Origin: an uncultured Lachnospiraceae bacterium
GTDB taxonomy: Bacteria > Bacillota > Clostridia > Lachnospirales > Lachnospiraceae
Direction: 5' to 3'
Assembly: GCA_910586555.1 (NCBI GenBank)
Contig: CAJUJY010000010.1
Span: forward strand, 1-64,000
Length of the DNA stretch: 64,000 nt
Shown: positions 53,224-61,788 of the stretch, in pieces
Position numbering within the stretch: the first letter of the stretch is position 1
Layout: the number at the start of each line of letters is the position of its first letter
The notes under the pieces: generated by a model
What the model was told of the DNA's origin: nothing
What the model saw: only the letters and a program-made list of their open reading frames with translations
Database searches by the model: none
Translations under genes and position numbers: made by a program

Positions 53224-54483
53224 TTATCCTTTCTTTGGAAACATATTTTGTAGCATAAAACGCTTTACTTCTTTTAGATTGTCACACTTATGCTGGTGAA
53301 GAGTGATAAGGTGGTCAAGGTTACGGAAATAGTTTCCAATTTGTTGTTGTTCATCTAATGAGGGCACTAACATTTCTTCTTTCAAAAAGAAATCCTCATC
53401 AAGTTTATTTGAAGATGTATATGATATTTCTATACATTTCAGCAGTTTAGATGACATAATCTTCTCAATTTGTATTACATACTTCCAGTAAGCTTCATCA
53501 TAATCATCAATATGCATATAAATCGGGAAAAGCTCAGAAATAATGCCATCTCCAATGTCGTTAGCAACAAATCTTCCATATTTATATTCAGCATTTGAGT
53601 GTCCTTCAAATGCAATATCACCACGCCTCATTACATAAGTTCGAGTATCAATATTATTTGAAGTAACTTTGCCAGGTTCTTGAAAATACATTTTAGCAAC
53701 AGAAATCCATCGTGTATTATCAAACTGTCCGTTGTTTCTTTCCATTCTTCTTTTAAACATTGTACCAAACTTACGCTGTTCCCAACCTCCAGTAAATCCC
53801 ACAAAACGAATCTCTGGAATTAACTCACCACTCTTGGGAAACATTTTTTGGAGCATAAATTTTTTTAATTGTTTCATCTCATCACACTTACGCTGGTGAA
53901 GGGTGATGAGGTGGTCAAGGTGCACAAAATAAGTACCAATTTTTTCCTGTTCCTCAACAGATTTGGGATAAATAATATCTGTATTCTGCATGGCAGATTT
54001 AGAAATTGATGTTACTTTTATCCCCTGCATAAGTGGTATAAGTTGTTGATGAAAAATACTTGAATTAAAATAGTATCCCAAATATCCTGTTGCAAATTTC
54101 AACTGTGGTCTATATGGAATTGTATGCAGTCCGGACAGTATTGTTTCATCTGTCAATCCTGCTATTTCACTACATTTACCTACTGTTTTATCTTCTGCCG
54201 TATCTGCAAAAATCACATCACCATTTTGTAAAAAAGAAGATTTGTATTTTTCAACAACAGCGTTATCTATAATATTTGGCATCTGCTCATTTTTTACATC
54301 TATTACTTCTCCATATTTAACAAGAACATCTCCATAATGAACATTCTTTATAGTGCCTTCTTCGTATGTCAGTTCTGATCTTGACAAAGTATTATTTTGC
54401 AAGTTACATAACGTATCCCCTAGCTTCCTCTGTTCCCAACCGCCATCAAATCCCTTAAATCTTATATCCGGTATATCCGCCAT
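53224..54483 (-). CDS. hsdS: type I restriction specificity subunit S
   Basis: A 419-aa protein with two target recognition domains, each led by a copy of the motif IRFxGFxGGWEQRK (about residues 7-20 and 204-217) and followed by a conserved helix (IGTYFVHLDHLITLHQRKCD at about 190 and IGNYFRNLDHLITLHQHKCD at the end). The two TRDs recognise the halves of a bipartite DNA site. The repeats are also conserved as DNA, 600 nt apart. It lies 2 nt after hsdM. Confidence 0.93.
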   Translation of the reverse strand: MADIPDIRFKGFDGGWEQRKLGDTLCNLQNNTLSRSELTYEEGTIKNVHYGDVLVKYGEVIDVKNEQMPNIIDNAVVEKYKSSFLQNGDVIFADTAEDKTVGKCSEIAGLTDETILSGLHTIPYRPQLKFATGYLGYYFNSSIFHQQLIPLMQGIKVTSISKSAMQNTDIIYPKSVEEQEKIGTYFVHLDHLITLHQRKCDEMKQLKKFMLQKMFPKSGELIPEIRFVGFTGGWEQRKFGTMFKRRMERNNGQFDNTRWISVAKMYFQEPGKVTSNNIDTRTYVMRRGDIAFEGHSNAEYKYGRFVANDIGDGIISELFPIYMHIDDYDEAYWKYVIQIEKIMSSKLLKCIEISYTSSNKLDEDFFLKEEMLVPSLDEQQQIGNYFRNLDHLITLHQHKCDNLKEVKRFMLQNMFPKKG

Positions 54484-54485
54484 TG

Positions 54486-56081
54486 TTACACCTCCCGAAG
54501 AACGCTGATAAGTTCTTCTACTGCATCTTTTATCTCTGGCTTAGAAAAGGCCAGATTCCCCATCATTTCAAGCAAAGCAGCATTACTCTCTTTGATAGCC
54601 TTGTTTGTCGTTTTTATGCTTTCTGAAAGCTGGTGGAGGTCAATTTCCTGTTCTTCCTCGCTTGTGTCAATATATCTTGGAATATTCAAATTATAATCAT
54701 TGGCTTTTATATCTTCAAAAGATGCCAGATAAGCCTCTTTATCAACAGACACCCTGTTGCGGTACAGTTCAAGCACATGGCCAATATGCTTTTCATGCAT
54801 TACATTCTGCTTTTTTTCTTTTTCATACAGTTTTGAGGCATCAATAAACAGAACATCCCGCCCTTCCCTATGTTTTTTCAGAACGATAATACACGTAGGG
54901 ATAGAAGTATTGTAAAACATATTTGCAGGAAGCCCGATTACTGCATAAACCGATCCGTTTTCAAGCAGAATCTGCCGTATTGTCCCTTCCGCAGCACCTC
55001 TGAACAAAACTCCGTGTGGAAGAACAATCGCCATTGTTCCCGTCTGTTTTAAATGATAGAAACCATGAAGCAAAAAAGCATAGTCAGCTTTGGACTTTGG
55101 AGCAAGTTTCCCTCCATAATCCATAAATCTCTCATCCTGTTTAAATCCCTCTGCTGCAGACCAATTAGCTGAATAAGGCGGATTCATAGTTACCGCATCA
55201 AACTCTGTTTCCTCATCTGCTGGCCAGTCAGCATCAAGGGTATCTCCGTTGCGCAGGTGCTGATTCTCTGGTAAAACACCATGCAGAAACATATTCATAC
55301 GCGCTAAATTATATGTTGATGGCATAAGTTCCTGCCCGTAATATTTTATAAAATCAGGTTTCTTTGAATAGTTCCGGCAACTTAACATCAAAGAAGCCGA
55401 CCCCATACATGGATCGTATACCTGCAATCCCTTTTTCTGTTCCTGGCCAGTCATTACAATCCTGCATAAAATCTGCGCAGGACCGTGGGGAGTATAAAAT
55501 TCCCCTGCTTTTTTCCCTGTTTCAGATGCAAACTGGCCAATCAGATATTCGTATGCATTTCCAAGAATATCTCCCTCCGTGTGGATAAGATCAGCACCGT
55601 CCAAAACTTTAATAACCTCAGCAATCGTAGCACTCTGCTTTTGATCCCCTGTCCCAAGCCTGTTTGAATACAAATCCACATCTGCAAACAATCCATTAAA
55701 AAGCTCATCAGACTCTTGAATCCTATTAAAAGCCGCCTGTAATTTTTCCCTGTTGAATGAATTATTTTTTGCTGCGTTCAACATACTAATGTAAGTCATA
55801 TCTGGATCAAGTGTATAGTGCATAGAATCCTTTATTTCCTCAAGCAGGTCAGGAGCATCATATGATTTCATTGCCTCCTCATATACTGACTGTGCCTCAC
55901 TTAGACTATCAGGTTTTTCATCGTTCAATAAGTCATATACCTTTGCTAAGTAGGAGTCAGATAAATACTTATAGAAAACAAGTCCTAAAAGATAGGTCTT
56001 ATATTCGTTTGCATCCATTTTTCCCCTCAAAACATCTGCGCCACTCCATAACACTGTCAATAAGTCTTTTCCTTCAGTCAT
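54486..56081 (-). CDS. hsdM: type I restriction-modification methyltransferase subunit M
   Basis: A 531-aa protein. SAM-binding motif I is VYDPCMGSAS near 221-230 and the catalytic NPPY is at 300-303, typical of adenine-N6 methyltransferases. The N-terminal helical domain (TVLWSGADVLRGKMDANEYK) and EYLIGQFASETGKKAGEFYT are usual for HsdM. It is first in the operon; the promoter should lie between 56082 and about 56200 on the minus strand. Confidence 0.95.
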   Translation of the reverse strand: MTEGKDLLTVLWSGADVLRGKMDANEYKTYLLGLVFYKYLSDSYLAKVYDLLNDEKPDSLSEAQSVYEEAMKSYDAPDLLEEIKDSMHYTLDPDMTYISMLNAAKNNSFNREKLQAAFNRIQESDELFNGLFADVDLYSNRLGTGDQKQSATIAEVIKVLDGADLIHTEGDILGNAYEYLIGQFASETGKKAGEFYTPHGPAQILCRIVMTGQEQKKGLQVYDPCMGSASLMLSCRNYSKKPDFIKYYGQELMPSTYNLARMNMFLHGVLPENQHLRNGDTLDADWPADEETEFDAVTMNPPYSANWSAAEGFKQDERFMDYGGKLAPKSKADYAFLLHGFYHLKQTGTMAIVLPHGVLFRGAAEGTIRQILLENGSVYAVIGLPANMFYNTSIPTCIIVLKKHREGRDVLFIDASKLYEKEKKQNVMHEKHIGHVLELYRNRVSVDKEAYLASFEDIKANDYNLNIPRYIDTSEEEQEIDLHQLSESIKTTNKAIKESNAALLEMMGNLAFSKPEIKDAVEELISVLREV

Positions 56082-56577
56082 AGTACATTCTCCTCATTTT
56101 TCATAGTTAATGTTGTTTTAGATTTTTTCTTTTTATTATATATTTATTGTCCCATCTTCCGTACTCTCCGAGGATTATTTAGCTTTTTTGTATCAATTGG
56201 CATAATCTACATACGCCCATTCAAAATTGCGTTTTCAATCCTGCATTTTTTACAATAAACTGTCATTCTTCTTTTGTGATATGTTCCATTTTTTGGTAAG
56301 CTCTGCTGATGTCATATATTTTATGTATTTTTCTCCACCAGTTTATCTATAATATATAATGTTTATTATACTCAGGATAGCAAATAGTTTCAAGTCTTCA
56401 CAGATATTATAAAATATGTTATCACTATTGTTCCATTTTACATTATGTATCCAGTACATATTATACATTGTGTTTAAACCTTAATTATGATTGCTTTTTA
56501 CAACAATATATGATAAAATTTCTTTAAGATTTTTAACTAGCACATAAAGTAAAGCAGTGGCTTTTGAGGAAATGCAT
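56082..56577. other. intergenic region between hsdM and the LytTR regulator
   Basis: About 500 nt without a gene. It holds the divergent promoters of hsdM (minus) and the regulator (plus). I see no tRNA or repeat that would mark the edge of the restriction cassette. Confidence 0.5.
56491..56519 (+). promoter_or_regulatory. promoter of the LytTR response regulator gene
   Basis: TTGCTT at 56491-56496, a 17-nt spacer and TAAAAT at 56514-56519, about 60 nt upstream of the coding start. Confidence 0.5.
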
Positions 56578-57309
56578 ATGAAAATAGTAATCTGTGATGA
56601 CAGCATTGAGGACTTGTTAAAAATAGAAAAAATCTTATTAAAATATAAAACTTTTTATCCAGACACTGGTTTTGAAATTGAAAAATTTTCTGATGCCTCC
56701 CTGTTATATAATAGTATCCAAGATAATAAACTTGCAGATATATACATACTAGACATAGTTATGTCTGAGAAAAACGGAATTGATATAGGCCACCAGATAC
56801 GCAGGCACAACAATGATAAAATAATTATCTATACTACATTTTCCAGTGACTTTGCACTTGAAGCTTATGATGTATATGCATTAAGGTATATTCTCAAACC
56901 ATTAAATGAACACAGGATTTTTGAAGCCCTGGATTATGCAATGTCTTATATAAATATAAAAAAAGAAGCATCATATCTTATAAAAACCAAAAACGGGCTT
57001 ATGACAATACCATATTCCCAGATAGAATATATTGAAAATTCTTCCAGGACATTAGAAGTACATCTGGTAAATGGGCAAATTATTAAAAGCATATTTATAA
57101 GAAAATCTTTTGAGGAGGAAACCGCAGGACTTATAGAAGCTTCCCAGTTTATACAAGTCCATAAATCTTTTCTTATTAATTTAAAATATATAAAACAGCT
57201 TGCCAAAAACAATGTTACAATGGAAAGTGGAAAGATTATTCCTGTCAGCCAGAAAAGGACTGTAACTGTAAAAAAAGAATACCTGGAATTTTTTTCAAAA
57301 TATTATTAA
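56578..57309 (+). CDS. LytTR-family response regulator
   Basis: A 243-aa protein from the ATG at 56578 with GAGGA upstream; an upstream GTG adds seven unlikely residues. The receiver domain starts MKIVICDDSIEDLLKIEKIL and has the acceptor Asp in ADIYILDIVMSEKNG. The C-terminal LytTR DNA-binding domain reads YIENSSRTLEVHLVNGQ and FIQVHKSFLINLKYI. AgrA/VirR-like regulators act with membrane histidine kinases, but no kinase is adjacent. A terminator follows. Confidence 0.9.
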   Translation: MKIVICDDSIEDLLKIEKILLKYKTFYPDTGFEIEKFSDASLLYNSIQDNKLADIYILDIVMSEKNGIDIGHQIRRHNNDKIIIYTTFSSDFALEAYDVYALRYILKPLNEHRIFEALDYAMSYINIKKEASYLIKTKNGLMTIPYSQIEYIENSSRTLEVHLVNGQIIKSIFIRKSFEEETAGLIEASQFIQVHKSFLINLKYIKQLAKNNVTMESGKIIPVSQKRTVTVKKEYLEFFSKYY

Positions 57310-57380
57310 TTAATTTTCCGTAAGAATTTAATGCATTTTTGCGAAATAAAGAAAATTCCTAAATATTATAAAACATGTAT

Positions 57381-57415
57381 AATGATATCTGCTGCAATTA
57401 CCAGATATCATTTTT
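57381..57415 (+). terminator. terminator of the LytTR regulator gene
   Basis: AATGATATCTG and CAGATATCATT form a perfect 11-bp stem with a 10-nt loop and a T-run, between the regulator and the chemoreceptor gene. Confidence 0.75.
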
Positions 57416-57451
57416 AAATTGCAGCAAATATTAAGAAGGGAATTTTTAAGC

Positions 57452-59158
57452 ATGAAATTAAAAGGCAAAATCCTTGCCTTCTCACTAGTACCATTAATAC
57501 TGCTTGGCATAAGCATGTTTTTAGTTGCAGCAGACAGGATTGCAAATGGTATTTATGATGAAGCATATTTAGGAATGAAAGCAACTACACTGGCGGTAAA
57601 AGATATCTTTGAAATTGGTTATGAAGGTGATTACAGGCTTGATGAAAACGGGGATTTATGGAGAGGGGACAGTTTAAATATTTCACAAGCCTATGATATT
57701 GTTGACCATATTAAGAAAAATACAGGGCTTGATGTAACTATTTTCTGGAATGACACCCGCATACTTACATCAATAACAGATAGCAAGGGACAGAGGCAGA
57801 TTGGTACTAAATCATCTCCTGAAGTTTCTAAACATGTATTACAATATGGGGAATCTTACCAGGACAGAAATGTAGATATACTTGGTACAAAGTATATTGT
57901 CTATTATGCCCCTTTCTGCCAGCCTGGAACCAATAAAGTTGTGGGAATGGTCTTTCTTGGGACACCACAGCATACTGTTTCACAAATTATTAATAAAGTA
58001 CGGCTTCAAATGTCTGGAATTATATTAATTGGAATTATATTTGCTTCCATATTTGTATATATAATGGTAACAAGCATTGTTTCTTCCCTTAAAATGAGCA
58101 TGGAATATCTTAATGGCATTTCTAAGGGGAATTTAAATATACATATCGGAAATAAAATCCTTAAGAGAAAAGACGAAATTGGAAATCTTGGGCAAAGTAT
58201 TGTAAATTTACAAGATAAACTAAAAGCTATTATTGTTGGAATACGCACAAAAAGCCAAGATGTATACCTGGAATCAGATATTATGAAAAACATTTCAAAG
58301 GATATCTACAATATAATGAATGGAATAAACCGTTCTGTCCAGGATATTGCAAACAGTTGCAGCCACCAGTCAGAAGATGCTGCAAATGCAGGTTCGGATG
58401 TTACACAAATGGGAGATATTATTGGATTTAATAATATAGAAATTACAAAACTTAATGATACTTCTGAAAATATCAAAAAGGTATCAGAAGAAGCAATGGA
58501 ACAATTTAAAGAAATAGACAATGTAATAAATGATGTACATGAATCTATACATTTCCTTTCAGAACAAACAGCGCTTACTAATGAAGCAGTTGCGAAAATA
58601 AGCTCTGCAACAGAATTAATTACAAATATTGCATCACAGACAAACCTTTTATCATTAAATGCCAGCATAGAAGCATCAAGAGCTGGTGAATATGGAAAAG
58701 GATTTGCTGTAGTTGCAGCAGAAATCCAGCAGTTATCAAAACAATCCAATAATGCCGCAGCGGAAATAAAAGATATTGTAGAAGTGCTTAGCACACATTC
58801 TGCACAGACATTAGACAGAGTTATGGAAACAAAAGAAATGGTTGGAAAACAGGAAAAAAATATTTTAAATGCCAGTAAAAGTTTCCAGAATGTAAGAAAC
58901 GGAATTTGTAAAACGGCAGATATAATGGCAGGGATTATGGAAAATTCCAGGCAGTTAGAAGCTATAAGAATGGACACTGTTGCTATTGTCCAGAATTCGG
59001 CTGCAATTTCAGAAGAAAATACAGCCGGTGTTGAAGAAATTGCTGCTGAAATTGAAAATGTTTATACAGATATTGAAAATATATCTGCAAAAACAAAAAA
59101 ACTGCATAAATTATCAGAAGAAATGAACCAGAGAACTGGAATATTTAATATTTCATAA
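57452..59158 (+). CDS. methyl-accepting chemotaxis protein
   Basis: A 568-aa protein from the ATG at 57452 (AAGGGA upstream). It has a TM helix (about 7-25), an extracellular single-Cache-like sensor domain (about 30-180, including YDIVDHIKKNTGLDVTIFW and KYIVYYAPFCQPG), a second TM (about 190-215), a HAMP domain and the signalling hairpin with EASRAGEYGKGFAVVAAEIQ. It should sense small molecules outside the cell and signal through CheA/CheW. It ends converging on azlD with a 6-nt overlap. Confidence 0.92.
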   Translation: MKLKGKILAFSLVPLILLGISMFLVAADRIANGIYDEAYLGMKATTLAVKDIFEIGYEGDYRLDENGDLWRGDSLNISQAYDIVDHIKKNTGLDVTIFWNDTRILTSITDSKGQRQIGTKSSPEVSKHVLQYGESYQDRNVDILGTKYIVYYAPFCQPGTNKVVGMVFLGTPQHTVSQIINKVRLQMSGIILIGIIFASIFVYIMVTSIVSSLKMSMEYLNGISKGNLNIHIGNKILKRKDEIGNLGQSIVNLQDKLKAIIVGIRTKSQDVYLESDIMKNISKDIYNIMNGINRSVQDIANSCSHQSEDAANAGSDVTQMGDIIGFNNIEITKLNDTSENIKKVSEEAMEQFKEIDNVINDVHESIHFLSEQTALTNEAVAKISSATELITNIASQTNLLSLNASIEASRAGEYGKGFAVVAAEIQQLSKQSNNAAAEIKDIVEVLSTHSAQTLDRVMETKEMVGKQEKNILNASKSFQNVRNGICKTADIMAGIMENSRQLEAIRMDTVAIVQNSAAISEENTAGVEEIAAEIENVYTDIENISAKTKKLHKLSEEMNQRTGIFNIS

Positions 59159-59470
59159 TAACATACATAGCATCTGTACCATAAAGGCTGCCATGCATGA
59201 TACAACTGCTACCATAAGCAGGCTTTTTCTTTTATATGCAAAGAAAAAACCTGCTGCTGCCCCGGCAATCCCTGGTATAATCCCGTCTGTGGAATATATT
59301 ACTGCCGGAAATGTCATAGCAGCAAGGACAGCATAAGGTACATAATATAAAAATGATTTAATAAACTTGTTTTTTACTTTATTTTTGCATAATGCAAATG
59401 GCAAAGCCCTTATAAGATATGTAACACCTGCCATTACAGCAAGATATATAAAAAATTTGTCCGTTGGCAT
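59153..59470 (-). CDS. azlD: AzlD-family branched-chain amino acid export subunit
   Basis: A 105-aa protein with three or four hydrophobic segments (YLAVMAGVTYLIRALPFALC, ALAAMTFPAVIYS and LLMVAVVSCMAAFMVQML). The motif TYLIRALPF is characteristic of AzlD. It forms a membrane complex with AzlC that exports branched-chain amino acids. The first base of its ATG is shared with the azlC stop codon. Confidence 0.9.
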   Translation of the reverse strand: MPTDKFFIYLAVMAGVTYLIRALPFALCKNKVKNKFIKSFLYYVPYAVLAAMTFPAVIYSTDGIIPGIAGAAAGFFFAYKRKSLLMVAVVSCMAAFMVQMLCMLL

Positions 59471-60195
59471 TACTCCTCCTTATCTTCTACAGGATATAAA
59501 ACTGCACCTGCAAAAGATGCACACACTGCACATATTATTATTGCAAAACCAGAAGATATATTATTAATAAATGGAATATATTTAAAACAACAGCTTAAAA
59601 CTATAGCAATAATTATTACTACAAGGCATTTATAATTATCCCTTGCCTGTGGAATAATTATTGCCATAAACATTCCATATATTGCTATTCCAAGTGCACT
59701 GCTTAAAACTTGTGGTATAACTTCACCAAGAAGCGCCCCTGCTGCTGTACCTGCTGCCCACCCAATATATGGTATAATTATTAACCCTGTCATATAATAC
59801 TTGCTTATAGTCCTGTTTTTACCCGCTGCAACTGCAAATATTTCATCTGTAATGCCAAACCCTGTTAAAAGCCTTGCAATGGTATTAAAAGCTTTATCAG
59901 CCTTCTGTGCTAATGAAACTGACATAAGTGCATATCTTAGATTAATAACAAACTGTGTCAGTGCCATTTCAACAAAGCTTCCTGCCGACACCATAATGCC
60001 AAGCCCTGCAAATTGTCCCGCAGATGTAAGGTTTACCATTGAAATTAACAATGTCTGCCACCAGAAAAGCCCAGAATTAACACCCATAATCCCAAATGTA
60101 AAACTTACAGAAATATATCCAAGTGCTATTGGAATACCATTATGCATCCCCTTCTTAATATCTTTAAAATTATTTATCTTATCTGCATTTTCCAC
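59470..60195 (-). CDS. azlC: AzlC-family branched-chain amino acid exporter
   Basis: A 241-aa protein. The GTG at 60195 is chosen because GGAGG lies 6 nt upstream; an ATG at 60234 lies before that site. It has several membrane helices, and the typical opening is GIPIALGYISVSFTFGIMG, followed by MVNLTSAGQFAGLG and LTGFGITDEIFAVA. It pairs with AzlD. Confidence 0.88.
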   Translation of the reverse strand: MENADKINNFKDIKKGMHNGIPIALGYISVSFTFGIMGVNSGLFWWQTLLISMVNLTSAGQFAGLGIMVSAGSFVEMALTQFVINLRYALMSVSLAQKADKAFNTIARLLTGFGITDEIFAVAAGKNRTISKYYMTGLIIIPYIGWAAGTAAGALLGEVIPQVLSSALGIAIYGMFMAIIIPQARDNYKCLVVIIIAIVLSCCFKYIPFINNISSGFAIIICAVCASFAGAVLYPVEDKEE

Positions 60196-60246
60196 AACAA
60201 TCCTCCATACCAGGCAGATATACGCAATCCACATCCGCCGCTAAGG

Positions 60247-61008
60247 CTAGATCTGCCCGCATATTTTATATTTTATCACTGCAAATGCCTCACGTAAATA
60301 ACAATTTGGCAATGTAAAGGCAACAGTTTTTGCGCCAGCCCCTGATACATTTTTATAACCTTGTTTTTCTGCAATTTTTACAGCCCTGTATATATGGAAA
60401 TTATTACTTACAATTACAACTTTAGCAGATTTATTTCCAATAATATCCATGCTGTATTTTAAATTTTCACCAGTATTAACAGATATTTCTTCTTTAATAA
60501 CCCTTTCTGGCTCTATACCCTTATTTATAAGATAATCCCTCATTGCCTGGCCTTCTGTTATATGCTCCCCTTTTCCCTGGCCTCCTGATACAATAACTTT
60601 GCACAAAGGATTATCCTTAATATAACCAAGTGCAGCATCAAGGCGGTACTTAAGGTTTCTTGAAACTTTTGTGCCATTTACCCTTGCACCAAGTACAATT
60701 ATATAATCTGCACCTGGTTCTGGTTTCTTAAAACCATTAGTTATTATTATAAACTCTGTTACAAATAATACAAGACATACTATAATTGTAACAGAATAAA
60801 AAACAGCTAATAAAGTCTTTGGAATTGTAATCTGCCTTTTACTAATAATATGTTTTAATATTCCTGCCCCAGCAAGCAAAATGCCAAGCACAAGCCAGAA
60901 ATATGTAAACATATTATTATTGCCGGTCCATAATATATAAACAAAAAAATACAATGTACTTGCAAACCCAAGTAAAGATAATATAACTGCCGCCATAAAA
61001 ACCGCCAT
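60247..61008 (-). CDS. YdcF/ElyC-family (DUF218) membrane protein
   Basis: A 253-aa protein. Three N-terminal hydrophobic helices (about 3-25, 34-50 and 62-88) precede a DUF218 domain: DYIIVLGARVNGTKVSRNLK, VIVSGGQGKGEHITEGQAM and VVIVSNNFHIYRAVKIAEK. The family is linked to envelope polysaccharide metabolism and vancomycin resistance (SanA/ElyC), though its reaction is unclear. The AGGAGG box is very close to the first ATG, so the ATG at 60996 is a possible start. Confidence 0.88.
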   Translation of the reverse strand: MAVFMAAVILSLLGFASTLYFFVYILWTGNNNMFTYFWLVLGILLAGAGILKHIISKRQITIPKTLLAVFYSVTIIVCLVLFVTEFIIITNGFKKPEPGADYIIVLGARVNGTKVSRNLKYRLDAALGYIKDNPLCKVIVSGGQGKGEHITEGQAMRDYLINKGIEPERVIKEEISVNTGENLKYSMDIIGNKSAKVVIVSNNFHIYRAVKIAEKQGYKNVSGAGAKTVAFTLPNCYLREAFAVIKYKICGQI

Positions 61009-61068
61009 GCCTCCTGGTTACCCACAGATTTTTTGCCACAGACACAATCCTGGCATTTATGTATACAG

Positions 61069-61773
61069 TTAGTAAATAAACTGTACCACTGCATATGCCT
61101 TGCCATCTTCCCCATCCAGTGAAACAAATGCCATATTCTTATCCTTATATACAACAGGAATAACCCTGTTTCCAAGAAGAGCCTGTTTTTTATATTCAAC
61201 ACGCAGTTCTTTTACCCTTTCATGTGTCCCCAGTGCAAACATTGCCATTCTTACATACTGTCCATTATTTACATGGTGGTTAGTGTCAAGATGGTATTCC
61301 CGTACAATAAACCCTTCTTTTTCCCTGCCATTTAAAGGCAGTTTTATCTTTCTTGGTGCATAATCCATTTCAAGGGGCTTATGCTTTCCATATACATCAC
61401 CAAGCCCAGGTTCTATTAAGGCAGGCTTTCCTTTTTTTATATCCATAAGAACCCATGTTGAATTTGCTTTTATAATTGTCCTGCCATCTTCCCCTGTTAT
61501 AAGAAAGTTCCTAAACCCCATAATTTTATCATATCCATATGACTGTGTGCCAACCTCTATCCTTTCACCAAAAGAAGGATAATAACTGGCAATTATCTGC
61601 CATGAACTAAGAACCCACATAATCTGGTTTTTAGTTAAAAACTCTATTCCAACCCCCAGATCTTCTGATTCAAAATTAGTACAATCCTGCAAATAATTAA
61701 TAACTGCATCAAGGCTTAAACACCCTGTCGCATCTGTTTCACTATACCTTACACGGCTTTTAAATGTATACAT
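61069..61773 (-). CDS. acyl-ACP thioesterase
   Basis: A 234-aa protein of two hot-dog folds. VRYSETDATGCLSLDAVINY is the first hot-dog opening. YHLDTNHHVNNGQYVRMA contains the Asp, Asn and His expected for the acyl-ACP thioesterase active site. It releases free fatty acids from acyl-ACP. The ribosome binding site AGGAGG is ideally placed before the ATG at 61773. Confidence 0.9.
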   Translation of the reverse strand: MYTFKSRVRYSETDATGCLSLDAVINYLQDCTNFESEDLGVGIEFLTKNQIMWVLSSWQIIASYYPSFGERIEVGTQSYGYDKIMGFRNFLITGEDGRTIIKANSTWVLMDIKKGKPALIEPGLGDVYGKHKPLEMDYAPRKIKLPLNGREKEGFIVREYHLDTNHHVNNGQYVRMAMFALGTHERVKELRVEYKKQALLGNRVIPVVYKDKNMAFVSLDGEDGKAYAVVQFIY

Positions 61774-61788
61774 ATAACTTCCTCCTGG

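Noticed and set aside
59153..60195. Membrane genes as part of the neighbouring chemoreceptor system
   Set aside because: They lie on the opposite strand, and their motifs are those of AzlC/AzlD amino acid exporters.
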